A stretch of DNA of 64,000 nucleotides from Auricularia sp. M13 (GCA_037042915.1 CM073195.1:248001-312000), one strand, 5' to 3'; shown: positions 9,890-23,315, numbered from the stretch's first letter. Numbers and translations are program-made. The notes: generated by a model not told the origin, from the sequence alone.

Positions 9890-12800
9890 TGGTAGGGAAA
9901 TATTTGGGAAATATGCTGCTGCCTCGCTTTGGTATCACTACTTACCTTCGTGTAACCGTTGTGTCTGCGCCACATGGTTTATATACGGCCAGTATCCAAG
10001 ACGTGAACGTACACTCCCGCAGTTGCGATTGCGCCTCTGAGCGCTTCGAGCGCCTCGACATCGAGTCCAAGTTGCGTGAAGAGATGTAAACCTTCCTCGT
10101 GCAAGTTGAGACGGGATGGACGGGATGGATACGAACCCGTCCTCAATGTGCAAGCAAGGGCCGGGCGGACGGAGGCTGGAGGGTCGTTGGAGGGTCGAAC
10201 TCGACGAGATATCATACACTGTATCATACAAATTTTATATCCAAACACGGCCTTAGCCTCCCCGCGCGCGAATTCTTATGACAACACTCCGAGCGCCGGT
10301 CGAGCGCAAAGACACACACACCTGCAGATCTCTTTCAGTTTTTGCGAACAGGTGTTAGGAATCATTGCGGTTCAATGTGTTGGTCCAATGCTGCTGATTC
10401 GCCGAAGCCAGGCTGATGAACCCAATGACAGTGTCAAGACGCGGCCTGCTCGGGAGACGAGAACAAATCAGGGTGTAAGCAAAGGAAGACAGAGCACCTA
10501 TCGGACAAGGTACATGCACAGCTTCAGATGCTACGGAAGTGAGGCTGTAATATGTGCAGACCGTGTACTGTAAGATAAGAAAACGGAGATCATCGAGCGG
10601 GAAGTCGCCTGTCGTCGGCCATGGAATACCGCGAAGTCCGTCCCACAGCGCTCGACGAGTAGCGTCACAGTATACGGGCATATTATGCTCGTCACACCGA
10701 AGCTGGCCCGCCGCCGCCAGGTATTGAAGCGCGGCACGTCGTTTGTCGAGCGTTCGGGGCTTCGGGTAGATTGTTAACCGTCCGCGCCATCTTGAAGTAC
10801 TAACTGGATCATCCCACGACGCGCGATGGAAAATGCCGATCCGTTTGCTATGCGAATCGTATTCATGCTTACAATTGCTGTGGCAACGGCAAGCGGTCCA
10901 ATGGCGGTATAGACGACTTGATGTGCAGGATGTCGACGGGCGTAGTCTTGAATGCGTCTGTAATTTTCTGCATCACCCTGTCCAGGACTTTGCTGATCTT
11001 GTCCGTGAGCGTCGCCAGGGCTCCAGACGGCCGCTGCGAAGAAAGGACTGAAAGTGTATGCTGACGTCCACAACGCTCGATGCGCATGGTCTTCACATGA
11101 GCTGCCAGTTAGGGGCCCCACATGATTCCGAACCAGCGGTACGTAGCTGCCTGCCCGAGCTGCGTCTCGGTGTAGTCCTATTCAGCACTGTGGGCGCGGG
11201 ATGTGGCAGCTGCTTGAGGCTGGAGTCTGCCGGGAAAATGAGCGATGTCGCGCTTTGCGTTGCCAGTACTCGTCGCCCGCCCATCGTCGCGCAACATTGT
11301 ACAATGTCCGCAGATGCCGCACAGCCGTCCCTAGCGACTTCAACGAGACGGATAGCTTGCATCATTCGTCCACGTAGATAGTAAGCCGCCCTTGTGTGGA
11401 AGCGACGCCTGGATAACCGGGCAGCGGAGCGGATGCACCAGTCAAGCATTTTGCTGAAGATAGCTGCCAGTATTGGCGATCCGGGCGACCAGGATACAGT
11501 GCTTTCAGGCCCAGGTTTCATCGCGTCACCGACCAATCGCTGCACCACAGTTTGCATCTGCCTGCGCGGGCGATAATCGTTCGTCCCTCCCGTAGCGTAG
11601 CGGGTGTTAATTATAAATATTGCACTCCATGGCCAGGATCGGGGTTCTGCTGACTTCGACGATCACGTCCAGGTTCTCGACGTTGTCGTATCAACTTGCA
11701 TGCGCAAGCCGTGGAACGTGAGTTTTCCGTCGGGTCGACCGCTCTGACGGGTAGTACGCAGCGAGACGCAGCGCCATCCCTCGCGACTGGGCTCTGGCAT
11801 CTTCCTGAGACAGCGTAAGGATCCGAAGCCGCATTGGAAATTAGATAGGGCAGACCTGACAAATCCATACTCAGAAAAGTAATGTCATATTTTCGGTACC
11901 CGAACGCCAGAAATACGTGAAACTTGCGCGTCTGCAGCAGACATTAGACACGGTCGGAATAGGACGCAGCAAAATCCAAGCACCTCAGTAGTCTTAGTGG
12001 ATACATTTTCAACCCTTACATCTCTCGGATAAATTTGGATGGAGATGTGAGTCAGATGCATCTACATCAAAAAAATGCTCAAAATGAGCGACATGAATGA
12101 CGACCATAGAATGGACACGCACATCGAGATAACGCGTCGCGAATTCAAAGACGAGGGAGCTTGAATAGAGGAACTCATTGCGTAATGTTAGGTCGGCCAG
12201 AGTTCTGTAACCCGGAGGCCACAGCGGGCACTGATCGTTGTCGCGAATGAGGTTGTAGGTGTTGGATCGAGACTGATAGGCTGGCCGGACGCAGCTGCCG
12301 CATTCTTTGCAAATGGGCCCTCGCGTTCCTGCTTGGTAACGTCTGCGTCAAGCCAGCACAGCGGCCAACCACCATTGGACGGGTCCTTGACTGTGTGGTC
12401 CACTGATTCCTCCTCGAAGGCCAGCAGCTTCAAGAGTTGCGTCAGGTGTTGAGGCGATGACCTCGCCTCCTGCTGGACACATGAAGGGCGCGTGACAAAG
12501 GAGGCGAAGGAGGTCCACAACTCGGGGTAGAGCAGTTCGATTGGCGCAGGGGAAAAAAGCAGGAGGGAAAGTCACGGATGTAACCGGAGCTGAGTTTGCA
12601 CGTCGCGTGCATCACTGTTACATACACTGTATCAGTGTATGCGCGATGGACACCGTGTGCAACTGTCACGGTGACGATGTCTGCTCGATTCATTTGGTAG
12701 GGCCAGCTTTGAGACGCATATGCCGCGCAACGTCGCTGGTCGCCTTGGTTCAGTTCCCCGCAAGCTGTCCGCACTGTATAAGACGCGGCACGAGGCCGTC

Positions 12801-13195
12801 TCCGACTCTGCGACTATCGGTTGTCTGCCCGCTACAGCTTCCAGGCAGGGTGCGCTCCGGCTCCGCATTTCATCTCGCCGGTACGCGCTCTAGCGGCGGT
12901 GTTGCGTGCTGCTGCGACCAGAACCGTCATTCCCTCCTGTCACCCGTCCCAACCGCGGCCTTCACACGTGCTTGCCTCCGATCGAAGAAGAGCGCGCACG
13001 ATGAGCATCGCGGGTGGACTCTGACGCGCAACCGGCTACGTTCTCCGTCATGAGACTCGCGAGGCTGTACGCTCCTTGGCCACCACAGCATCATCGTACC
13101 CCCGCTTGTCTCAGCACTCGTTCTCCAGCTCTTCTTTCCGCACGCCTCTCGCTTTCTAGTTTCCAGCTCGCAGCCCGCTCGTGCGTCAGCTTCCA
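9890..13195. other. No gene recognised
   Basis: Overlapping open frames of 60-170 codons occur on both strands, none with a recognised domain. A minus-strand stretch at 10870-11050 (GALATLTDKISKVLDRVMQK) is protein-like but isolated. The AT content rises at 11880-12130 and again at 12590-12690, where no coding sequence is evident. Confidence 0.4.
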
Positions 13196-13199
13196 GCAA

Positions 13200-14050
13200 T
13201 CTGCCCGCCCCCCGCTCTGCTCGTCAGGATGCCGCTTCTCACCCGCGCTACCCACATCGCATATATATCCTTGGCTCCGTAGTGGTAGTAGTAGTAGTAG
13301 TATTACATCGCCTAGCCGATATCTTCGGCTTCGTGACTGCACCTTGCCGTTTCTCGCCTTCATCCCGTCGCGGCACCTCTTATTCTCTCGTATTCGTCTC
13401 GTGCGCCGGTCGCTGGCCCTGACATCTCGACGTATGTCCCGCTGGTCGCGGGGTTGGGACCGCAGAATTGGCGAGCAGATCTCTCTGCCTGATGGCGCCC
13501 GCTGCTGCCTGTCGCCGTAGTGCCCGAAGAAATAGAATTTGCGTGACACTTTCCCCGGCTCCGCTGTCTGTTCCCGTCTATCGTCGGTTTGGCGACTCTT
13601 TCTCTTCCGCCACCCAGACTGTTGCCGTATTGTCCAGTGCACGCCCTGTACGAGTCCGCGTGCCATGAAATATCCCATTCCTGCCGCCGATGGTCACTCT
13701 GCTCATCGACATCTTGCAGGATACCCCTGGAACTTCTACCGCGCCGTACAGCAGACAGTTCTGGAAAAATTGTCCGCGAACCGGTCTTCCAGACGTGCAA
13801 CGTCAGCGTCCCTCGCAAGAAGGCGCACAGGCCGGCACGTCGAGCATTTAGAGCGACAGCATCAAGCTGGCGCATCACGACGAGGAGCCGTGGGCTCCGC
13901 AATCGTAGCCACCCTGCATGCACCCTTTCATTGGACACCAGTTGGGAACTTGAAGCGCACTGACTGGCTTCTCGGAGACATTCAGACTCGCGCGGCGCAG
14001 CACTACTGCACTGCGGCCTGACAACGCCGGCAAGCACGCCGACCATCGTC
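13200..14050 (+). repeat. Dispersed repeat, copy 1 (class unknown)
   Basis: This segment matches 59.78-60.64 kb in the same orientation with moderate divergence. Shared landmarks, in the same order, include CGACGTATGTCCCGCTG (about 13430 and 59900), CAACGTCAGCGTCCCTCGCA (about 13798 and 60264), GGCGCACAGGCCGGC (about 13824 and 60409) and GCATCACGAC. The second copy has about 120 extra bases between the second and third landmarks. The left part alone is also present at 28.8-29.06 kb inside duplication copy A. No coding domain was found. A (TAG)n microsatellite lies at about 13280-13303. It may be a non-autonomous transposon or a remnant of a larger element; end repeats were not found. Confidence 0.65.
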
Positions 14051-14089
14051 GACCCGGCTTTCAAAGCAGCGGGATGACATCGGACCCTG

Positions 14090-15900
14090 AAAGAATTTCG
14101 CATCGGCGACGCGAGGATAATAGAGATGCTGATAGCTTCTCCACATGACGCCGAATCAGAACCTTAGCATTAAAAGTGATCTTCATATTGAACAAGGAAC
14201 TACACATATCACCACCGAGTGCCTCACCCTTCCGCTCAGTCCGTCTTCCTGGCTCGCTCAGTGAGAATTTCAAGACTCGCGATTCCGCACAGTGCAGACA
14301 TACCTTTGGAAATATTACGAAGGTTTCAGAGCTCATACATGACGCGTCCAGTGCATGGCCACACCGACGACGCCTAAGCAAGCAGCCGCAAAGACCATCC
14401 ACCACTGAGACTGGATGCCAAAGAATGTTGTAAGCCGGAAGGTATTGAGCCTTGATTCTGGTTGTTCGTCCTCGAGGGCATGCCAGACCGCCAAAGTCAC
14501 ACCGGTGCCAGTTTGTAGCAAGGTGCAAATAACTGCCGTATCGGGATGGCAAGAGCTCTGTTAACGTCAGCGTTGCTGCCGCACATTTGGATATACGCAC
14601 CGCGATGTCGACGACTTTATAGGTCGCTGCTCAAATTAATGTGTTTGATCAATATTTGAGTTCTTCTTTACTGGGCACCTCTGCTCACCTGCATCTGATA
14701 GGAAGGCCAAAAAATCGCCACTGGAGATGTCGACCAGCGCGATTCGTCCGTCCGGGCTGCTGTGGACCATAGCTAGACCGTCGTGGACGAATGCGGCACG
14801 CTGGGCTTTCTGCGACAGCGTCTTTGGCTCTCCCGCGCTGAGATTGGATACGACAAGCTGCTGTGACGCATCGATGGTCGCCAGCAGCTGGCCATGGAAT
14901 GAAGCCCACTTGCTATCTGGAGCATTAGCAAAGTTTAAGGAACTTGCGGTTGGCTTACACGTCGAAGTTGCTGTGGCGGACGAGGGAGAGGGTGTCGCCA
15001 TTTTCATTGACTCGGCTGTAGGGTGCCTGTACGTTAGATGCATCAACGATCATGTGGCAAACATACGCTACGGAACCATCGCGGTATGCCACCCAGAGGA
15101 ATGGTATGGTTTCATTTTGCGGGCCAGAATCCCACGATACAGCAACGGGAATCGCGCTGCGATTGGCATTCTCGATGTCACTGCGATGGGTTAATCTGGG
15201 CCCTAAAATCCGATAAGAGAGGATGCTGAAATTACTAAACTACGGACCGGATTGGACGTCGAAGATTCTGAGCCCTCTGGCGGAGAGGACAACGAGAATG
15301 CGGCGTTGATTGTCTTGATAAACGGCTAAGTCGATGACGCGAATCTTTGTCTTGCGTTTTCTCTCTTCATCGGTTCGCTTTACAGCATTAACCTCGATCC
15401 CTCCCCGAAACATGTTCTGCGCTTCCGATCAGGAATGACTATACCAGGACCTCAAGCAACCACACTGACCGTAGCCACTTTTGGAATGATGAACCAAAGT
15501 GAACCGACGGAGGAAAGAAAAATGGCCCCCATGTGCCTATCCGGCCAAACAACACCTTCCAAGGGGAACGGCGCCTCCACCACGCAATACCTTTTGACGC
15601 TTGGAAGCAATTGCCAGACAGCGACATCAAATCGGCCTTCAACACCGACTCGACACGTCGCAGCAAAGTCTCCTTTGGGGCTGATCGCCAGAGCGTTCGT
15701 ACCCTCTAAGGGTAGGCGATGGTCTGCAACAATTCGATACTTCAGCGGGCTGTCGGTCATGTCGCTGAGCAAGTGTCCGACAGTCAGACTGATTGTAGAA
15801 TAAAGGACGACGGTTCGGCAATTCGCGACGAAGCGACAAAGGAAACCATTCTACACCTTGCCTACGTGCCACCGCGTCGATCATCGAGTGCCGCTCATGT
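14090..15900 (-). CDS. WD40/beta-propeller-like protein, multi-exon
   Basis: Minus-strand exons read in order: about 15772-15470 (ALAISPKGDFAATCRVGVEG, FDVAVWQLLP, VVWPDRHMGAIFLSS), an intron of about 55 bp (GTCAGT...GCGCAG), an exon near 15415-15245 (NMFRGGIEVNAVKRT, KIRVIDLAVYQD, ILVVLSARGLRIFDVQSG), another intron, an exon at about 15195-15030 (AIPVAVSWDSGPQNETIPFL, WVAYRDGSVAYVCHM) and an exon at about 14960-14690 (WASFHGQLLATIDASQQL, LAMVHSSPDGRIALVDISSG). The repeated hydrophobic-strand, Gly-Asp turn and strand pattern with xxxIFDV and xxLVDI strand ends is what WD40-type propellers look like. A 3' part near 14600-14340 (YKVVDIAVRI; then a hydrophobic segment WWMVFAAACLGVVGVAMHW) may belong to it and would add a membrane anchor. 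The start is unresolved. It resembles in style the propeller gene at 53.5-55.1 kb. Confidence 0.55.
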
Positions 15901-15909
15901 CCTCCGAGA

Positions 15910-18900
15910 CTCTACTCCGGGACTATGTTATAGAAGACCTCGAATCGCGAAGAGTGGTCATTTCAGCACTGGTTCAATCTGCAATGGGACCACCTGAAGC
16001 TCACGTGCGCACCATTTCCATTCCTATCCAGCTTTTCTCGCTCCATTCGAGCCTGTTTTTTTTTATCATTTCTGGGGTCGAATGTCAATGACCTACTGCG
16101 CAGGCAAGCACCGTCCAGAATACGGGCGCAGTGGATGGTCACCCCAGTCTCCAGCTTGATGCAAGCAGCAAGGCAGCGGTGGACCGTGAGACGGGCGTCA
16201 CTCTGCCAGGTGCGGGAGACCGTATGATCGAGGTAAAGGGGGTAAAGGTGAGATACGAGTGAGCGCGAAGAAGATCCAAGTTGACTCTCTCCAAGATGAA
16301 GTATTCCGAGTTCAAAGATCGACTCAGAACAATCCTAAACAGTATTTCGGAGGCGGCGGAGAAGGAGGTGAAGTTTTTGGATGCCAGTGCTTGAAAGCCG
16401 TCAATTTTCATAATCTCGATGTGTATGATAGTCGGACATGCCATGGCCCATGCAGAATTATAACTGGCGCGCAAAAGATATTGATGGCAGGGAATCGCAT
16501 TTGAACGACGTTGTGGGATGAGCAGATGCCGCCTAGTTGGACGAGACGCCATCGGTAGAGCCATGTTCGAGGTAGTCGTGTCTGGTAGAACGGTGGCGCG
16601 TATATCACAAACCAGGAAGGCAACTGAAGGCAGGCTCAGTGAGTAAGTATGATCACCATTCAAAAAGAGGTGGAAAATCGGCACCGAGGAGCACAGTGAG
16701 TGTAAGGAAGCAAGAGGGATATAGCAAAGTACCGACAAAAGATGTGCTTGCGGTACGGCGCGGCAGATCCTGGTACACGCGCGTTAAGCAAGAGCATTGG
16801 ACGTTACTGTGTGCGAGATGTCGAGCCGAGGGTTGCCCTACCATTGGTACAAACATCCGTTGGTTTCAGGAGACATCGGGTGGATGCGCGTTGAAGACGC
16901 GGCGGCAATTCCACAGGATAGCCTATCTCGCAGCAGAAAATCTCAGGGGTATTGGCCAGGACAACCTCAGCTGGACCCGATCCAGCTGGCAGAGGGAATA
17001 GTGGTGCACGTGATCGCAAGGGCGCGACACCTCCGCCGATGTAGGTACTCTATACTAACGCGTATGCTTGCGCCAATCTCCTGGTGACACGCTCGATGAG
17101 CCCGTGGGGAAATAAAAAAAGAGTACGCTGACCGTGAGATGCAAGATGACTGTGTCTGGAAGGAGTCTGGAACTCAGGCTGGTCACCACCACTCGGCGTC
17201 CTAGACTGCGATGGTAATGTTACACTAGTTGAGCTTGTTACGGCTTTGCTCCGCAGAGCCAACCGAATCATATATAATCAAACTGACCACTCTTTCTTTC
17301 TCGCAGTTGGGTGGGAGAAGGCCACCGCTGCCTGACCGCCCCTATCTTGCTGGAACCGTCCGGACGCGCCCCTGAGTCGCTCATGCGGAGGCGGGGCGTC
17401 AACACAGCGGTGGACCTTCGAGTGTACGGCGAATCTGGAGGCCCGACTGCCCCATTCGTCTGACACTAAGAGGGACGGGTGAGTGGGTGACAAAAACGCG
17501 AGCGCGAGGTCGCCGAGCGGGTTCGAGCACAACGGGACGAACTCCGCTCTGCGCCGCGTCGCCTAAAACTATTAGACCTCGTTGGAACTCCTCACCGCAA
17601 CTTTCCTCCGAGGGACCGGTCGTACACCGTGCGTCGCAGCGAGTGCCCTGGCCGCTGCGCGTAACCTTGGGCTGGTTGATGTCCTGCACTATACACCGTG
17701 GCCGTTGTTGTTAGTCCGATTTTGCGAGACGCCCACACGCCAGTTCCTAATTTGCACGGCTTCAGCCCTGCGAAATTTCTTCTTGCTGGGTAATGACAGG
17801 CCAATGCGTCGAAGATCTTTGCGCGACTTGTTGGAGGTACGTGTTTATATCTGAGCTTTGCACTGTAGGATTGCTGAATCTTATCTTGCCGAAATTTGCA
17901 GCGCTCGCGATGGACCGTCATCAGAATTTACTTTTCAGCTATGCGTCCCGCCGCCGGCTAGCAAAGAGAACTCGCACTTCGTCCCTACCCGCCCACCCCA
18001 GCTTCTGCCGTAGCTGACGTCGCCCTCAACGCTTGCTCGATGTCTATGACAGTGCCCGATGCGCACGCGTCACTGCGCTCACACATGCATTGCCTACAGC
18101 TACACGCTGCTGCTAGCTGCTTCTTCACCGGCTGCTGCGTACCTCTTGTCACCTTGGGCCTTCTTGATTCACTCTTCGTCGACGACGGGGGCATGATGCC
18201 GTGCGCGGACGCTAGTCACGTTCACCGAAGAGCTTCGCCATCGCGTCTCTCATCCACCTCAACCATTTCATTCAACCGTAACGCAACAGAATGAGTAAGG
18301 CATTGTACTGGGGTTCATCTCTGAGCTCTGTTCTTCAAGCAGCTGTCCTTCTTTCTCGTCTTTTTTTTTTTTTTTTTCGTTTGCTCACCAACATCACAGT
18401 TACCCATCAAGTTGCTACTAGAAATCGCACATTCGATGCGCTCTGGTCTGCCTTATTGACAGTGAGTGTCGTGCTCATATCTCTAACACGTTCACGGCTG
18501 ACGATTTGATTGTGTGGTGAAGCAAATGTCGACCCAAACTTGCTCCAAAGCCGCATTCTCAGGGCCTCGCAGCTGTTCAGGCAGCGTAACGGTAGCTAAC
18601 CCGTGGGCCAACCGGTAAGCTGTCCGACAGGTGCAGTCGATTGCACTCCCTCCGGGTAAGGCATTCATATCGATCGCACAGGTCAACAGTTGGGCCGTCT
18701 TGGTTCTCCATGATTCCCGTGTAAGTACAGGGCGTCAATCATGCGGTGACATATATTGACTGGGTCCAGTGCCCGAGATACGCGCACCCGCTCACCGTCG
18801 CTGGTATCGCATGGGTCAGACAGCGAACAACCCGATGATTAGCGGACGTGCAGCTTTGGGTCTGGCACGTCGATGCATTACAGCGCGATGCCAAAAAACG

Positions 18901-20990
18901 CAATGAGCAGCGAGTCGAGCGGCACTGGGTCTTCGGCGACCTGCCGTGGCGCACGGGGAGCAGGAGGACGCCGACCTTCTTATTTTCACGCCGCTCGCCG
19001 GAGACGAATTCCACGGGACGCCAACGCTATCGACAGGTTTGTGCGGATCTGCCGCCGTAAACGACCAGAAGATCTCCAGGCTCTCAGAGCGGTTCAAATG
19101 AGCCAGTCCAAGCGTGCGATACGAACTCAGGCTTCGTTTTTCCAAGGCGTGTTCCCATGCTTACGCACCAATCTCGTATCAGGCGCTGATTCAGTCGTCC
19201 ATCCCAAGGAAATTTTATTTTACCCGTTTGACAAACCCGCCCAACTTGAAGCTGCCATCCCAGTAACTATTCGCAGTGGTATGTGTTTTCTACCATTGTA
19301 CGGTTAGAACGATGCTCACTTCGAGTTCCGGCAGCACGTCTGTTAAACCCCCATGGGCAGCGCGCATCAAAGCTGAAATATTCGCACTGCATGCGTCAAC
19401 TTCGGCGGTCGTGGATCCAGATAATTCTCTGCCCAAAGCCTGATGCAGTGCGTCTTCGGTGAAATAATGCGCGTTGCGACCACATGCGATAACAATGCTG
19501 CAGATCTCAGCATCAACTGAGCAGTACCATCGTCTACATCGAAGCCGCTGTGGGCCTTTGCTGAACTTCAATCGCGCCTACGCCGACCGCATAAGGCGCA
19601 CACGTAGGGGAGCACTCCGGAAGCCGCAGATCAACGCGCAGCACGGCCATGAGATGTTCATCTGGCCAGAGCCGAGCGGTAATCACGCAAGACGCTGCGG
19701 GCGGGTCTGGATGCGCAAGTCGGACCAGTCAGCCAGGAATCTGGAAGAACTCGCACGAGACAAGCGCGAACCGCATTGTGTCCTCCATGTTGCCACCTTC
19801 GCACGCCCGGCTTCTGGGCTTGCTCACCGCATGCATGCGAAATCAGGAATATGACCCCTCTACGGCTGCATTGGCGAGGCGCGTAAACTCAGACGACGAC
19901 CACCTTTTCCCGGAGAACGCCGGCACTGTGTCTCCCTCCTACCACGAGCCTTTTCGCAAATCGCACCGCAGACAGCATCATAGGCACGCCTATCAGGGAG
20001 CTATAACTGAGTACCCTTTTGTAGGTACCATCATTTGCTCTGTTTTTGTTTACTGACCAAAATCCAGGTCACGGTTCAAGCTCTGTATCATCTTTCTCAT
20101 CTGGGCTCGCATCCGATGAGGCTCGACGCGGGCTATTCTATAGATGAGCATTACATGCGATTTATACTTGGTTGGTGACCGGCGACGGCAAGGAGCCCCG
20201 CTTCTTGTAGAGTGCACCTGACGAGTTCTGGCAAGCTTGGGTTCGGCGGGTCTGACTCGGGCGCATCGCCAACTACGATATGCGGACGCACTGGTGACAG
20301 GACCGTTCGACTTCCGCGGCAAGTCCAGCGGCCCTCAGCAGTTCAAAGTTCCATTCAAGGCGTCTCATGAACTTTGTACGCGACACGGTGCTTCGAAGAT
20401 TCGTCAACGGGAACGCGCAGCGGACCTGTGGGAAAGCGTCTCGCGCAAGCACATCACAATCGCACGCTACTTGCCGCTCTGCAGGGATTTTCAGAATCGA
20501 CTCGAGGCGATTGCACTCGTCACATGCGTGGCTCAGCGCGTGGCCCAGCACAACGACCCGAAGCCCTAGCTGCGATGCACACTCATTGTGCTCATCACGG
20601 AGCTGTAGTGATAGCTAACGCGCAAGGAGAGGCTGCACGGCTGCTGGTCGTGTGGGTACTGCTGCGGGAGATAGCCCTCGTCTGCGCCAACACGGGCTAC
20701 GTCCTCCACGCGCTCGTTAAGAGCGAACCCGGCCCTGGCTGATTCCCGGGCTCGTCGAGGAGGCGGCCGCCATAACAACGTCGTCATGGACGGTTTCTCC
20801 ACAACTACATGAAGTCTCGTCATCAATGATTATAGGCGATTCACAGGATCTAGCTATAGTACATGGAACATTAGAAGATGCTTATCTTATCAAGTATGCA
20901 CATCCGGCATTTACGACGTGCGTTGCAGACGGAGCACAACATCATGCACGAGCTCCAATACTGCCGTCGTCTTTTCGCGTTCCAGCTTGA
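15910..20990. other. No gene recognised in about 5 kb
   Basis: Both strands hold open frames of up to about 200 codons (for example 16139-16738 minus, 18873-19307 plus), but none shows a domain or a convincing splice chain. A plus-strand stretch at 18850-18950 (WHVDALQRDAKKRNEQRVER) and a minus-strand one at 20270-20550 (RLESILKIPAERQVACDCDV) are the most protein-like. A poly-T run lies at about 18360-18379. Confidence 0.4.
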
Positions 20991-20998
20991 AGCAAGGG

Positions 20999-21480
20999 TC
21001 AACTTGGCATTGAACGACAGACATAATCACGAACCCTTTCTCTGCTAGTCTGCGTCCCTTGCACAGGAGTCAAGTCGGACTCGAGCGAGAGACGAGGTCG
21101 TTTGTTGTCGTTGCCCTCTTGATCTTGCGAGCAGCGCTTCTTGTTCCCTTCCAAGGCACGAAGAGGAAGTGAACGATGCTTTTTGCTCGTCTCGGCTTCA
21201 CTAGAGCTCTTCGCCGGTCCTTCAGGTTGCGCCGGTTTGTTGTCGCACGGCACAGCGTTTGCCGAGTAGACTATGACTGCGTCTGGGGCCTTTTCCCGAG
21301 CGTTGGTGATTAAGTCGAGGAGATCCGCATCGCTTATGCCCCTGATATCCGGTAGCACGATGCGATTGTTCGTTGACTGCATGAGTAGGATCCTGCAATG
21401 GGGATCGGAATATGTAGACGCGGTGTTCGAATTTTGCGTTCGATTCCTTTGTCCTACTTAGGTGCCACCCGAGTTGCCAA
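20999..21480 (-). CDS. Hypothetical protein, charged C-terminal exon
   Basis: A minus-strand frame reads NRIVLPDIRGISDADLLDLI, then AREKAPDAVIVYSANAV, followed by a Lys/Ser/Glu-rich tail (SSSEAETSKKHRSLPLRAL, GNKKRCSQDQEG, NKRPRLSLESD) that looks like a nuclear protein tail, and ends with a TGA at 20999. A CAG acceptor near 21391 (CCCCATTGCAG) suggests an upstream exon. The gene would be divergent from the Ulp1-like gene that starts near 21553, leaving a very short shared upstream region. No family is recognised. Confidence 0.45.
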
Positions 21481-21552
21481 TATAATGCGGCACCGTCCAC
21501 CTATCTCCTATTTCGTTCAGATATCTTCTTACTCTCTTCCTTCGTCCTCCGG

Positions 21553-23315
21553 ATGAGCAGCATTCAAGGCCAACACTCTGGCACTCTGAAGCGACGCCGT
21601 TCGCCAGAGCATGGACATGACAGTCGCGCACGCACACGAGTGAAACGGGAGAGGATATCCCTTCGAGACTCCGAGGAGAACGTATCCTGCGTTGCTGCAT
21701 GCGTGCATTGTCTGACCTGAGTCTAGACGCAGCTGGCTGGCGCTAACCCGCCTCTTCCGGTTGCGACCTATCGACCAGGGGCTCGAAACCTCCGACACTA
21801 TGTGCGTCTCTTCACATAATACGTTAAACGTTGCTGATATAGCGCTACGTATGGGCAGAATTATCAGATTCCCCGAGGAGGGACCTCGTCGCATTGACAT
21901 CCGCCGGCGAGATCTCGATACTCTTGAACCAGGTCGCCGGCTGAATGATACGATGGTAGACTTCGGCCTGGGGTAGGATGCAACTTTTGGTCCATCCTGG
22001 GCGACAATTGACTTTCTCGTAGACACTGGCTTCATGAATTACAACAGTCTCAGCCTGCGCTAGCGGGGCAAATCCACGTTTTTTCTAGTTTTTTCTACAC
22101 CAGGCTGGGCCAATCGTGCGTCAGCACAGTGCTCAAACACAGCCTCATTCTGACACAGAAACTTGGCAGGGTGTATCGACCGCTGGAAATACGCAACTGG
22201 ACAAAAAAAGTGGACATCTTTTCAAAGAAATATCTCATAATACCTCTACACGAGGGGTACGTATTTTTATCGAGCATTCCTACCCGCCCAACCCATACTC
22301 CGTGGTCAACATGGGCTAAGTGATCGGCAGGGACCATTGGTACCTAGCCATCGTGTATCGACCGGAATGTATGCTAGGCCAGTCTCACGACAAGCGGTGG
22401 TGAGCCAAATGTCAACTTGTAGTGCTCATGGCTAACCATCGCTCAGCACACAGCTTTTAATGTTTGATTCCTGCGGAATGGAGCACCCTGCCACCATCAA
22501 ATTGCTTAAAGCATACATGTGTAGCGAAGCAATGCGCAAACGAGGAATCGCTTCGAAGGATTCCAGCATTCAAGCCGTTTCTGCTCATGTACGTGTAACA
22601 GTAGTCAATCTAACAGCGACAAGCGTTACTACCCTTCCTCTCGCATCCTCCAATGCCTTTCCAGCGCGCCCGCTGGAAGGTACAGTCTCGATGCTTCCTG
22701 CCATTGCCGTTCTTACGTCACATTACTTGTTCTACACCTCCTTATCCTTGCCATTAAATAAGCTGAAATTATCCTTGCAGGTACCATTGCAGGAAAACTT
22801 CATTGATTGCGGCCTGTATGTTTTGCACTTCGTGAAAACATTCATGAGCGCCTCCGTACTTTATCTCCGTGTGATCACTGTACGTCAACCTGAAGCTATA
22901 CGAAGGCGAGCTCATCACGCGATTTAGGCTCCGTCGACGCTGGATATTGATACAATTTGGAGGGCCGATGAAGCCAGGCGGCAACGTCAGTCACTCATCG
23001 ACATCATCTACAATTTGCTTGCGGACGTTGATCCGCTATCCTCAACGCTCGAAAGCGCGCGTACCGCCCAGCTTGATTCACCCGTCACGTCTCCTCATAT
23101 TGTGCCATGTGGACCTTCGAAGTAAGTCATCCTCTTTGTCGGTATGTCGATTATAACATGATTTTGAGCGATGATATGCTTGCTACTTTTGCTGGGTATG
23201 TCTTATTCAGTCCTTCCAATATTTTTTCACAACGTCGTGCAACAGAGAGCTGTGTGCTGCACTGAGCTGTCTCAATGCTGCGGAGCTTTCGGCATCGACT
23301 AGCACATGGTCGTAA
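21553..23315 (+). CDS. Ulp1/SENP-type cysteine protease (SUMO/Ubl-specific, C48-like)
   Basis: The C48 peptidase fold is visible across several exons. The N-terminal exon is basic (TLKRRRSPEHGHDSRARTRV), like a nuclear-localisation region. The entry motif of Ulp1 follows as IDIRRRDLDTLEPGRRLND (about 21890-21945), then HWLHELQQSQPALAGQIHVF and FSSFFYTRLG, then WTKKVDIFSKKYLIIPLHEG. The catalytic residues appear in order: His in DHWYLAIVYRPE (22334-22336), Asp in MFDSCGMEHP (22466-22468) and Cys in NFIDCGLYVLHFVKTF (22808-22810). Introns at 21973-22022 (50 bp) and 22257-22330 (74 bp) keep the phase; others lie before the Asp and Cys exons and after the Cys exon. A C-terminal exon (APSTLDIDTIWRADEARRQR) and a last one ending in TAA at 23313 complete it. 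The triad is intact. Such enzymes remove SUMO-like modifiers, but in fungi this family is also carried by DNA transposons, so a host or element origin is open. Exon structure before 21973 is uncertain. Confidence 0.8.
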
